Source of the DNA: Pedobacter psychrophilus
GTDB taxonomy: Bacteria; Bacteroidota; Bacteroidia; Sphingobacteriales; Sphingobacteriaceae
Direction: 5' to 3'
Length of the DNA: 64,000 bases
Assembly: GCF_001652725.1 (NCBI RefSeq)
Contig: NZ_LWHJ01000022.1
Location: 372,001-436,000, forward strand
Shown here: positions 44,875 through 51,734 of the stretch, one piece after another
How positions within the stretch are numbered: the stretch's first letter is position 1
Layout: every line of letters begins with the position of its first letter
Made by a program: the position numbers and the translations under genes
Notes under the pieces: generated by a model
Told to the model about the DNA's origin: nothing
The model's input: the letters and a program-made list of their open reading frames with translations, nothing else
The model's database searches: none

Positions 44875-45162
44875 TTAAATTGTTCTTAGAATTCTTGCAG
44901 AATGATGAATTCTTAAAATACCAATGTAGTCAGAGTTGATTTTATAAACCAATCTATAATTACCTTCAATTAGCTCCCTTATGTTCTCATCGTTAAATTC
45001 AGGCACTATTTTCCCCGAGGATGGAAATTTTTCTAATTGGTCAACTCTTGAAATGAGTTTTTGAATGTATCTAGAAGCATAAAATTTTGAATCTTGGGCA
45101 ATGTAATTATGAATTGATTTCAAATCTTTACTAGCTAAATCTGTCCAGATAATCTTTACCAT
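44875..45162 (-). CDS. Type II toxin, RelE/ParE family
   Basis: A 95-residue toxin with the ParE/RelE fold pattern: IIWTDLASKDLKSIHNYIAQDS at the start, YIQKLISRVDQLEKFPSSGKIV in the middle, then REL-IEGNYRLVYKI and the final basic IGILRIHHSARILR. The RelE-like Arg/His near the end (HHSAR) could support mRNA cleavage, but the helical start and the FPxSG loop suit ParE (gyrase) better; the target is not settled. Its start overlaps the antitoxin stop by 7 bp. Confidence 0.88.
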   Translation of the reverse strand: MVKIIWTDLASKDLKSIHNYIAQDSKFYASRYIQKLISRVDQLEKFPSSGKIVPEFNDENIRELIEGNYRLVYKINSDYIGILRIHHSARILRTI

Positions 45163-45329
45163 CCTTTAATCAATTCTTTTACTTCTTCATGGGTTTTGGT
45201 TTCGCCTTCTTCTAATTGAGACAATCCGGCCTCTACTTTTTCAATGAATACTAATTTTTCAATCAATAGTTCCAAATCGAAATCATTGGGCATTTCATTG
45301 ATTGCTTCTATTGCATTTACCTTTTTCAT
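45156..45329 (-). CDS. Antitoxin partner of the RelE/ParE toxin
   Basis: A 57-residue acidic protein (start MKKVNAIEAINEMP, end HEEVKELIKGW) encoded just upstream of the toxin, with its TAA overlapping the toxin ATG. The reading frame contains a LIEKLVFIEKVEAGL helix and the QLEEGETKTHEEVKELI ending that is seen in small Bacteroidota antitoxins of this type (a helical toxin-wrapping segment). I see no separate DNA-binding motif in its 57 residues. Overlap and size support the pairing. The 16-bp region upstream has the inverted repeat ACGAA-AA-TTCGT. Confidence 0.8.
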   Translation of the reverse strand: MKKVNAIEAINEMPNDFDLELLIEKLVFIEKVEAGLSQLEEGETKTHEEVKELIKGW

Positions 45330-45602
45330 TATTTTTCTTTTGCTCTAAAATACGAATTTTCGTGATTGAATTAAAATGAGTTTTGATTTGCTGGTGTGAT
45401 GTTTCACTATCACTCACCATAACGATAATGGGAGCGTCACCTCGACGAAAGGAAAGGTCTCACAAAAAAGTTTTCATTAGTTTAGTTATTAAGTTTGGAG
45501 ACCCTGCTTGGAAAATTCGAGATGCTCAAAAACTAACATCACAAACAGCAGGTAGATTTATAATTCACTAAGCCAACATTTCGATGGGTAAAAATATTTT
45601 TT

Positions 45603-45656
45603 TAAAGATAAAATACATTTAATACTTGTATTTTATCTTTATTAATACTAATTTTG
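45603..45656 (+). promoter_or_regulatory. Promoter with a perfect 15-bp inverted-repeat operator
   Basis: TTG at 45626-45628 and TAATTTTG at 45649-45656 are separated by exactly 20 bp, a full-consensus Bacteroidota promoter. Arms TAAAGATAAAATACA (45603-45617) and TGTATTTTATCTTTA (45627-45641) form a perfect 15-bp inverted repeat with a 9-bp centre, and the right arm covers the -33 box and the spacer. Binding there would block transcription of the cassette starting at 45673. Confidence 0.8.
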
Positions 45657-45672
45657 AATATATTAAATTAAA

Positions 45673-46203
45673 ATGAAAAATTTTAGGATAAGAGATTTAG
45701 CCAGTAAACTTGGTGTATCAAAAGAAAGAATTATTGCAATTATTAATGATTATGGGTTTTCAATAGAAAATAAAGAATTTACTACTCTTTCAAAAAAGCA
45801 ATTGACAGTTCTAAGCTATGCTTATAAGGATTCTGTTCATCAATATTTTAGGAGAGTTAAATCAGATTATGTTCTCTTGAATGAGATTGAGAAAAAAAAG
45901 GCAAAAAGTTTTTTTTCAAACTTTTTAAATCAAGATTTTTTCGAAATTTATGGGCAAGATTTAGAAGGTTATGAATTAAATAATGAGTTAATACAAAGAT
46001 ATTTTTTCAGATACATTGAAATATCAGACTCAAAACCTGTTATAAGATTTTCTAATTTATTTAGATTTTATAAACTCAAAATAATTGTAGTAATAATTAA
46101 CTTTAAGAGATTATTTTCTACTATAGTGACACCAAATTTGTTTTTCACATTTACGGATGAGGAAGATAGTAGCCAATTTTATTATAGATTGGCTGCTGAT
46201 TAA
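45673..46203 (+). CDS. Protein with IF2-N-like domain, first gene of XRE cassette
   Basis: A 176-residue protein. Residues 3-50 (FRIRDLASKLGVSKERI, then NDYGFSIENKEFTTL) read like the small IF2 N-terminal domain (PF04760), a helical RNA- or protein-binding module found in translation factor IF2 and in a few stand-alone proteins. The rest is unfamiliar, with a hydrophobic patch at about 133-152 (LKIIVVIINFKRLF) that could be one membrane-associated helix. Very AT-rich, with an A-rich leader. It is the first gene behind a palindromic operator. The function is unknown. Confidence 0.65.
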   Translation: MKNFRIRDLASKLGVSKERIIAIINDYGFSIENKEFTTLSKKQLTVLSYAYKDSVHQYFRRVKSDYVLLNEIEKKKAKSFFSNFLNQDFFEIYGQDLEGYELNNELIQRYFFRYIEISDSKPVIRFSNLFRFYKLKIIVVIINFKRLFSTIVTPNLFFTFTDEEDSSQFYYRLAAD

Positions 46204-46256
46204 CTTGAAGTATTCAGTAAAGCCTCCAAACTAATTATTAACGTAAAGGCTTTAAA

Positions 46257-46457
46257 ATGAAAAATAAAAATTTATTAATTGAAAATATTAGTAAGAGTAA
46301 TCTATCTGAAGATGATAAATTAACTCTAATAAATGATTTAAACAAAGGAAATATTGAAGGGTTTATTATTACAACTATCAAAGTTTTTGGAATAAGTAAA
46401 GAATTTCTCAATGCTTTTGATATAGATATAGGCCACTTTATCAAAGATTTATTTTAA
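46257..46457 (+). CDS. Small protein of the XRE cassette, unknown function
   Basis: A 66-residue, mostly helical soluble protein (LLIENISKSNLSEDDK, then a GFIITTIKVFGISKEFLNAFDID segment). I do not recognise the family. Its stop is one base before the XRE gene and 53 bp separate it from the gene upstream, so it is probably translated as part of a three-gene unit. The size and position would suit an antitoxin, an antirepressor or a small accessory protein, but nothing in it shows which. Confidence 0.6.
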   Translation: MKNKNLLIENISKSNLSEDDKLTLINDLNKGNIEGFIITTIKVFGISKEFLNAFDIDIGHFIKDLF

Positions 46458-46458
46458 C

Positions 46459-46764
46459 ATGAATATTGGATCAGCAATAAAAAGTATAAGAAAGGAAAGA
46501 GGATTCTCTCAAAAAGATTTTGCAATTGAATGTGGACTTTCAGTGAATGCTCTTTGCCAAATTGAAATTAACAGTTCATTTCCTCAAAAGAATACTATTA
46601 AATTAATCTGTGAAAAATTAAATATTCCAGTTTCCTATCTTTTGTTTTTCTCTATAAACGATGAAGACATTCCTGAGGATAAACGGAAAACCTTTAATTC
46701 ATTGAATACCGCAATAAAAGAAATTTTGTTGGATGACATTGATAAATCATATACAAACATTTAA
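46459..46764 (+). CDS. XRE-family helix-turn-helix regulator
   Basis: A 101-residue protein with a canonical Cro/CI-type HTH (residues 4-58): IGSAIKSIRKERGFSQKDFA, ECGLSVNALCQIE, and a C-terminal tail with the common ending LNIPVSYLLFFSI. The tail (about 60-101) is acidic and could dimerise. It is the last gene of the cassette and the likely ligand of the palindrome at 45603-45641, which would make the unit self-regulated. Compared with phage repressors it lacks a peptidase domain. Confidence 0.88.
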   Translation: MNIGSAIKSIRKERGFSQKDFAIECGLSVNALCQIEINSSFPQKNTIKLICEKLNIPVSYLLFFSINDEDIPEDKRKTFNSLNTAIKEILLDDIDKSYTNI

Positions 46765-46777
46765 AAGTAAATCTTTT

Positions 46778-46819
46778 TGTCCAATCATATTCTTTTTGTT
46801 TATAGATTATGATTGGACA
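46778..46819 (+). terminator. Inverted repeat after the XRE gene (possible terminator)
   Basis: Perfect 12-bp stem TGTCCAATCATA / TATGATTGGACA with an 18-nt loop, starting 14 bp after the XRE stop. The tail is AT-rich but has no solid T run, so termination is likely but not certain. Confidence 0.55.
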
Positions 46820-46899
46820 TAATTATAAGATGGAATAAATTTTCCAAACCAAATCCCTACCAATTTACTATACATTCTAAAATCCCCACTCAAAATCAT

Positions 46900-46907
46900 T
46901 AGATTTG
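46900..46907 (+). promoter_or_regulatory. -7 element upstream of nuoH (TAGATTTG)
   Basis: TAGATTTG matches TAnnTTTG 24 bp before the nuoH TTG start. No -33 TTG is found at the expected distance. It suggests that nuoH-N can be transcribed on its own. Confidence 0.35.
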
Positions 46908-46931
46908 CACCTCAAAACAAAGGCTTAGGGA

Positions 46932-48002
46932 TTGAATTTTTACCTTCTATATTTTCTGGTTGCCATTTCCATTTTTGGGTTTATTGCCGTGTTTTCGCTG
47001 GTTAGTGTTTATGCAGAGCGGAAGATTTCGGCATTTATACAAGACCGTTTAGGGCCAATGGAAGTTGGGAAATATGGTTTGCTGCAAACCTTCGCAGATA
47101 TTCTGAAACTCATCCAAAAAGAATACATTGTTCCCGCTTTAGCCGATAAAGTATTATTTACGATAGCTCCAGTCATTATTTTTGTGGCTGTTTATTTGGG
47201 CTTTGTGGCTTTGCCATGGGCGCCAGGTTTAGTGCCTGCAAACATGAATCTAGGCGTTTTCTACGTTTTTGCAATCATATCCATTGAAGCTTTAGGCATT
47301 TTAATGGCAGGTTGGGGTTCTAACAATAAATATAGTTTGTTGGGCGCAGTGCGCTCGGTGGCGCAAATGGTTTCTTATGAAATCCCAATCGGTTTTGTTA
47401 TTATTTCGGCAGTGATGATTTCCCAAACGTTGGATTTACAACTCATCAATTATAATCAAGGGATTTTAGCCAAACAAGATATCTTGTTTTTAGGTTTCAT
47501 CAATGTAAACCATGTTGGTGGTTTTTTGGCTTGGAATGTTTTTCAAGCGCCACATTTGTTGTTGGCTTATGTGATTTATTTTATCGCTTCGTTGGCCGAA
47601 TGTAATCGAGCTCCTTTTGATTTACCCGAGGCAGAATCGGAATTAATTGGCGGTTTTCATACAGAATATACAGGTTTGCGTTTTGCTTTTATATTTTTGG
47701 CAGAATATGCCATGATGTTTTTGGTAGCGATGTTAGGCGTTACTTTATTTTTAGGAGGTTGGAACACGCCTTTACCTAATTTTGGAAGTTTTAAATTAGC
47801 AGAATATACTACCGGAATTTTTTGGGGTATTTTTTGGGTGATGGGAAAATGTTTATTGGTGGTAGCAGTACAAATGTGGATCAGATGGACTTTGCCCCGT
47901 TTACGCGTGGATCAGTTGATGACTTTATGTTGGAAGGTATTGACGCCTATAGCTTTTGCTTGTTTAGTAATTTCTGGATTATGGAGGTTGCTGTTGTTTT
48001 GA
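46932..48002 (+). CDS. nuoH: NADH-quinone oxidoreductase subunit H
   Basis: A 356-residue membrane subunit that joins the peripheral and membrane arms of complex I and helps form the quinone channel. Motifs: YAERKISAFIQDRLGPMEVG, ADILKLIQKEYIVP, an EIPIGFVIIS helix and CNRAPFDLPEAESELIGGFHTEYTG. About eight membrane helices. The start is a TTG, since the family N-terminus needs the first 25 residues. It opens the nuoH-N run; nuoA-G are not upstream, where an accessory region lies instead. The 249-bp gap to nuoI holds two repeats. Confidence 0.96.
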   Translation: MNFYLLYFLVAISIFGFIAVFSLVSVYAERKISAFIQDRLGPMEVGKYGLLQTFADILKLIQKEYIVPALADKVLFTIAPVIIFVAVYLGFVALPWAPGLVPANMNLGVFYVFAIISIEALGILMAGWGSNNKYSLLGAVRSVAQMVSYEIPIGFVIISAVMISQTLDLQLINYNQGILAKQDILFLGFINVNHVGGFLAWNVFQAPHLLLAYVIYFIASLAECNRAPFDLPEAESELIGGFHTEYTGLRFAFIFLAEYAMMFLVAMLGVTLFLGGWNTPLPNFGSFKLAEYTTGIFWGIFWVMGKCLLVVAVQMWIRWTLPRLRVDQLMTLCWKVLTPIAFACLVISGLWRLLLF

Positions 48003-48007
48003 GTTTT

Positions 48008-48233
48008 TTAACCACGGAGGAACAGAGTTTTTTCACAGAGTAAACAGAGTTGGATATTTAAATGTTAATTATTTTATAAATCTGGTTAATCATGAAATCC
48101 TGTAAATCAAGATTCAGAAAAATTAACCACGGAGAACACAGAGTTTTTTCACAGAGGAAACAAAGTATGATTGACATTCTAAGTTTAAAATTAAGTTAAT
48201 CCTGAAATCTTGTAAATCAAGATTCAGATAAAT
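48008..48233 (+). repeat. Two tandem copies of a ~113-bp AT-rich repeat between nuoH and nuoI
   Basis: Copy one starts at 48008 and copy two at 48123. Both open with TTAACCACGGAG, have CACAGAGTTTTTTCACAGAG-type words, and end with TGTAAATCAAGATTCAGA. The middle parts diverge. They match the well-known pattern of noncoding ACCACGGAG-type repeats that occur in many bacterial genomes. Confidence 0.8.
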
Positions 48234-48251
48234 AATTGAAAATAATATTAA

Positions 48252-48839
48252 ATGATTAAAGAAGCTTTTAACGGATTACGGACTGCTTGGAAGGGTTTAG
48301 CGCTTACGCTGAAGCATTTTGGTGGCGCAACGGAAGCTAAAAAAGTGAAAGGAATTGCAGAGGCAAATTATTTTGAGCAGCAAAATGGCATAGCTACGGT
48401 TCAATATCCGCATCAGAAATTGCCAGTACCAGAAGTTGGCAGATACCAGTTAGAAGTGGTGATTGACGATTGTATAGTTTGTGATTTATGTGCCAAAATT
48501 TGTCCGGTTGATTGCATTGATATTGAGAGTATTAAGGCTACGGAGGCAATTGGGAAAACTTCGGATGGTTCTGTTAAACGTTTATATGCGCCCAAGTTTG
48601 ATATTGACATGGCTAAATGTATGTATTGTGGTTTATGCACTACGGTTTGCCCGACAGAATGTATCATCATGACGCCTCAATACGATAAAAGTGTGACCCA
48701 TATTTCTGATTTGAATTATAAATTTGCCACCATGACGGAAGTCGAAGCGGTGGAAAAAAGGTTGGAACAAGAAAAGCAATTAGCAGAACGACAAGCTGCA
48801 AAATTAGCTGCAATGAAGAAAATGCAGGAAGATAATTAA
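48252..48839 (+). CDS. nuoI: NADH-quinone oxidoreductase subunit I
   Basis: A 195-residue iron-sulfur subunit that passes electrons toward quinone. Two CxxCxxCxxxCP motifs are intact: Cys74, 77, 80 and 84 (CIVCDLCAKICP) and Cys123, 126, 129 and 133 (CMYCGLCTTVCP), giving two [4Fe-4S] clusters. The C-terminal helix (about 160-195, Glu/Lys/Ala-rich) is an extension beyond the ferredoxin fold. Its stop overlaps the nuoJ start (TAATG). Confidence 0.97.
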   Translation: MIKEAFNGLRTAWKGLALTLKHFGGATEAKKVKGIAEANYFEQQNGIATVQYPHQKLPVPEVGRYQLEVVIDDCIVCDLCAKICPVDCIDIESIKATEAIGKTSDGSVKRLYAPKFDIDMAKCMYCGLCTTVCPTECIIMTPQYDKSVTHISDLNYKFATMTEVEAVEKRLEQEKQLAERQAAKLAAMKKMQEDN

Positions 48840-49387
48840 TGAATATAGAAACCATAATATTTTACTTTTTGGCTTTTATTGCTTTAGCAAGCGGGGCTTT
48901 TGTGGTGTTGAGCCAGCATTTGGTACGCTCGGTTTTTATGTTTTTTGTAACGCTTTTTGCCGTTGCCGGATTATATGTTTTTGCTTTGGCAGATTTTGTG
49001 GCTTTAACGCAAGTAGTTATTTATGTTGGAGGGGTTTTGGTGTTATTGCTGTTCGCTTTTTTACTTTCGTCTAAGCAATCTTTGGAAGGAATGGAGAAAA
49101 TTCCTTCGGGATTATTATCCGCTCATCGTTTGCCGGCGGCGATTATTTCTTTGGCTTTTCTGTTTTTGTTGTGCTTTGTTTTTTTTCAAATCGATTTTGA
49201 AAATCTATCTTGGATCACATCGGCGAAAGCCAAAGAAAACGTAATTTTAGTAACAGATAACACGATAAGGAACATCGGTATAAATTTGATGAGCAAATAT
49301 TTATTGCCTTTAGAAATGGTTTCGATTTTGTTGCTGATGGTTTTGGTTGGCGCAGCACATATTGCAAGGAGGGAACCAAATTTATGA
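48839..49387 (+). CDS. nuoJ: NADH-quinone oxidoreductase subunit J
   Basis: A 182-residue membrane subunit with five helices. Family features are the conserved LSQHLVRSVFMFF, the glycine-rich TQVVIYVGGVLVLLLFAF helix with the pi-bulge, and the C-terminal LLPLEMVSILLLMVLVGA. It lies next to nuoK in the proton-translocating arm. Its start overlaps the nuoI stop and its end overlaps nuoK by 4 bp, so translation is coupled along the run. Confidence 0.96.
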   Translation: MNIETIIFYFLAFIALASGAFVVLSQHLVRSVFMFFVTLFAVAGLYVFALADFVALTQVVIYVGGVLVLLLFAFLLSSKQSLEGMEKIPSGLLSAHRLPAAIISLAFLFLLCFVFFQIDFENLSWITSAKAKENVILVTDNTIRNIGINLMSKYLLPLEMVSILLLMVLVGAAHIARREPNL

Positions 49388-49689
49388 TTCCATTACAACA
49401 TTTCCTTTTTATTAGCGCAGCATTATTCAGTTTAGGATTATTTGCGATAATTACCCGCAAAAATGCTATCCAAATTTTAATGGGAATTGAGTTGATGATT
49501 AATGCTTCTATTTTAAATATAGTGGCTTTTGGCAAGTATGATAAAATTGACAACACAGGTCAGGTTTTTGGCTTGTTCATTATAGTTTTGGCTGCTGCGG
49601 CGGTTGCTGTGGCATTGGTTATCATCATGAATTTATACAAAAGGGTAAAAACCATCGACCCTAATCAAACCAATCTTTTAAAAGGCTAA
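49384..49689 (+). CDS. nuoK: NADH-quinone oxidoreductase subunit K
   Basis: A 101-residue subunit with three membrane helices, homologous to MrpC. The proton-path glutamates are present in GIELMINASILN (the MLIGIELM-type helix) and the loop before the third helix (GQVFGLFIIVLAAAAVAVALV). Length is normal. It overlaps nuoJ and shares its last base with the nuoL start (TAATG). Confidence 0.96.
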   Translation: MIPLQHFLFISAALFSLGLFAIITRKNAIQILMGIELMINASILNIVAFGKYDKIDNTGQVFGLFIIVLAAAAVAVALVIIMNLYKRVKTIDPNQTNLLKG

Positions 49690-51734
49690 TGGAGCAATTT
49701 TTAAATCCTTATCAGCTTTTTTTAATCGCCATTTTGGCCATTACCGCTCCGTTTTTGGCTTTTATTTTATCCTTGATTTTTAAAAAAATTGCGGCTGCTT
49801 TAGGGATTTTAAGTATTTCTATTTCCTTAATTTCATCTGTAATTCTGTTTTTACACCTCTGGAAAAAACAAACTTTACATTATTCTTTTCAGTGGATTCA
49901 CATCGGAAACGTTAAAATAGATGTCGGTATTTTACTGAACGATTTAAGTGTAATTATGCTGGTTTTGATCAGCTTGATTGCTTTATTAGTTCATATTTAT
50001 TCGGTAGAATATATGCGAAAAGAAATTCTTAAATATCGGTATTTTGCTTATTTAAGTTTGTTTTGTTTTGCCATGATGTGTGTGGTAATGGCCGATAATT
50101 TTTTTATTCTTTATGCTTTTTGGGAATTGGTTGGTTTTTCCTCTTATCTACTGATTGGCTTTTGGTTTACCAAAGAAAAAGCAGTGCAAGCCAATAAAAA
50201 AGCCATGATTATGAATAGGATAGGGGATATTGGTTTCCTTATCGGGATCATGATTATGCTTTCCCAGTTTCATACTTTAGATATCGATGCGCTTTTTGGA
50301 TCGGGCAGTTTAATTGATTCTTCTTTTGTGCAAAACGGATTATGGGTTACACCATTTAGCACCATGCCCGGTTACTGGTTAAGCATCGCAGGTTTTTGTT
50401 TTTTCGCAGGTGCAATCGCAAAATCGGCTCAATTTCCGTTACATACTTGGCTTCCCGACGCCATGGAAGGTCCAACAGCAGTTTCGTCATTAATACATGC
50501 TGCTACCATGGTTGCTGCTGGTGTTTTTCTGTTGTTGAGAATTGCTCCATTATTTAATGATGTTGTGTTGGTAAGTATGGCAAGCATAGGTTTGTTTACT
50601 GCTTTTATGGCCGCAAGTATCGCTTTAACGCAAAATGATATTAAGAAAGTTTTAGCATTTTCTACCATCTCACAATTGGGTTTTATGGTTTTAGCAGTTG
50701 GCGTTCAAGATAATGCAGCGGCGGTTTTTCATTTAATAACCCACGCTTTTTTTAAATGTTTGTTGTTTTTAGGAGCCGGAATTGTTATCCATCAATTGCA
50801 CCATATCAAAGAAAAATCTAATGTCGATTTTGATGAGCAAAACATGGATAATATGGGTGGTTTGCGTAAGCTGATGCCTATTACCGGAATCGTGTTTTTT
50901 ATTGCGGCAATGGCACTTTCGGGTTTGCCTTTTACTTCAGGTTATCTTTCTAAAGATGCAATTTTAGTCAGCGTTTTTGAATGGGCAGACTTACGTGGCG
51001 GAATATTTTGGCTTTTTCCGTTTGTAGTTTCCATCACATCTTGGTTGACTACTTTTTACATTTTCAGGGTAGTTTATAAAGTTTTCTTCGGTAAATTGAG
51101 GCTAGAAAAAGTGATAGCAAAAACTAAAGAACAAATGCATATCCATGATCCAAATTATTGGATGACCGTCCCAGTAATTATTTTAGCTGTGTTTTGCTTT
51201 GGAGTTTTCTTTGCATATAATCCTCTTAATTTGGATAGTTCCTGGGTTTACCACGGGTTTAATTTGCAACAACATAACGAAGGGATTTATCATTTAATGG
51301 TTCCTCTTTATATTAATGTAATGAGTTTGGCTTTAATCTTTTTAGCTCATTTAATTTATGCCAAAAAGAAAATCTCCATCAACTTTGAGCAGACTTGGTA
51401 TTATAAATTATCTTATAATCAGTGGTATTTTAATGCTTTTTACGATGTCTTTTTAATGAAAATGGTATTATTTAAAGCACAAACTTTTTATTGGTTTGAT
51501 AGAAATATCATTGACGGAGCTGTAAATTTTTCCGGAATTTTTATTCTTAGAATCTCTAAAACAGCAGACTGGTTTGATAGAAATATCATTGATGGATTGG
51601 TCAATGGTTCGGCGTGGTTGGTTAGTAGATTAGGGCTTTGGTTACGTGGGATGCTGAGCGGGAAATTGCAGCATTATTTTATTTGGATGCTGATTTTGTT
51701 TTTATCTTTTATGATTTTTAAAATTGTGATTTAA
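49689..51734 (+). CDS. nuoL: NADH-quinone oxidoreductase subunit L
   Basis: A 681-residue antiporter-like pump, the most distal of the membrane arm. Motifs include the helix with FAYLSLFCFAMM, YAFWELVGFSSYLLIGFW with its Glu, the FPLHTWLPDAMEGPTAVSSLIHAATMVAAG helix with the broken-helix Lys/His, and ISQLGFMVLAVG. The C-terminus carries the long lateral helix. Two near-identical copies of WFDRNIIDGxVN (from residues 602 and 628) in the C-terminal part are unusual. Its stop shares its last base with the nuoM start (TAATG). Confidence 0.96.
   Translation: MEQFLNPYQLFLIAILAITAPFLAFILSLIFKKIAAALGILSISISLISSVILFLHLWKKQTLHYSFQWIHIGNVKIDVGILLNDLSVIMLVLISLIALLVHIYSVEYMRKEILKYRYFAYLSLFCFAMMCVVMADNFFILYAFWELVGFSSYLLIGFWFTKEKAVQANKKAMIMNRIGDIGFLIGIMIMLSQFHTLDIDALFGSGSLIDSSFVQNGLWVTPFSTMPGYWLSIAGFCFFAGAIAKSAQFPLHTWLPDAMEGPTAVSSLIHAATMVAAGVFLLLRIAPLFNDVVLVSMASIGLFTAFMAASIALTQNDIKKVLAFSTISQLGFMVLAVGVQDNAAAVFHLITHAFFKCLLFLGAGIVIHQLHHIKEKSNVDFDEQNMDNMGGLRKLMPITGIVFFIAAMALSGLPFTSGYLSKDAILVSVFEWADLRGGIFWLFPFVVSITSWLTTFYIFRVVYKVFFGKLRLEKVIAKTKEQMHIHDPNYWMTVPVIILAVFCFGVFFAYNPLNLDSSWVYHGFNLQQHNEGIYHLMVPLYINVMSLALIFLAHLIYAKKKISINFEQTWYYKLSYNQWYFNAFYDVFLMKMVLFKAQTFYWFDRNIIDGAVNFSGIFILRISKTADWFDRNIIDGLVNGSAWLVSRLGLWLRGMLSGKLQHYFIWMLILFLSFMIFKIVI

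Noticed and set aside
44692-44889. Open frame of 65 codons with a GC-rich centre
   Set aside because: It crosses the degenerate dispersed repeat, has no leader or family similarity and runs antisense into the toxin gene end.
45383-45571. Open frame of 62 codons between the antitoxin and the XRE cassette
   Set aside because: The sequence is noncoding in style; it contains GTCACCTCGACGAAAGG and inverted words GGTCTC/GGAGACC, which look like an intergenic repeat. Only one copy is in the window, so it was not called as a repeat either.
45603-45641. Reading the inverted repeat as a terminator or a CRISPR repeat
   Set aside because: It lacks a T tract, occurs once and overlaps a consensus promoter, which suits an operator.
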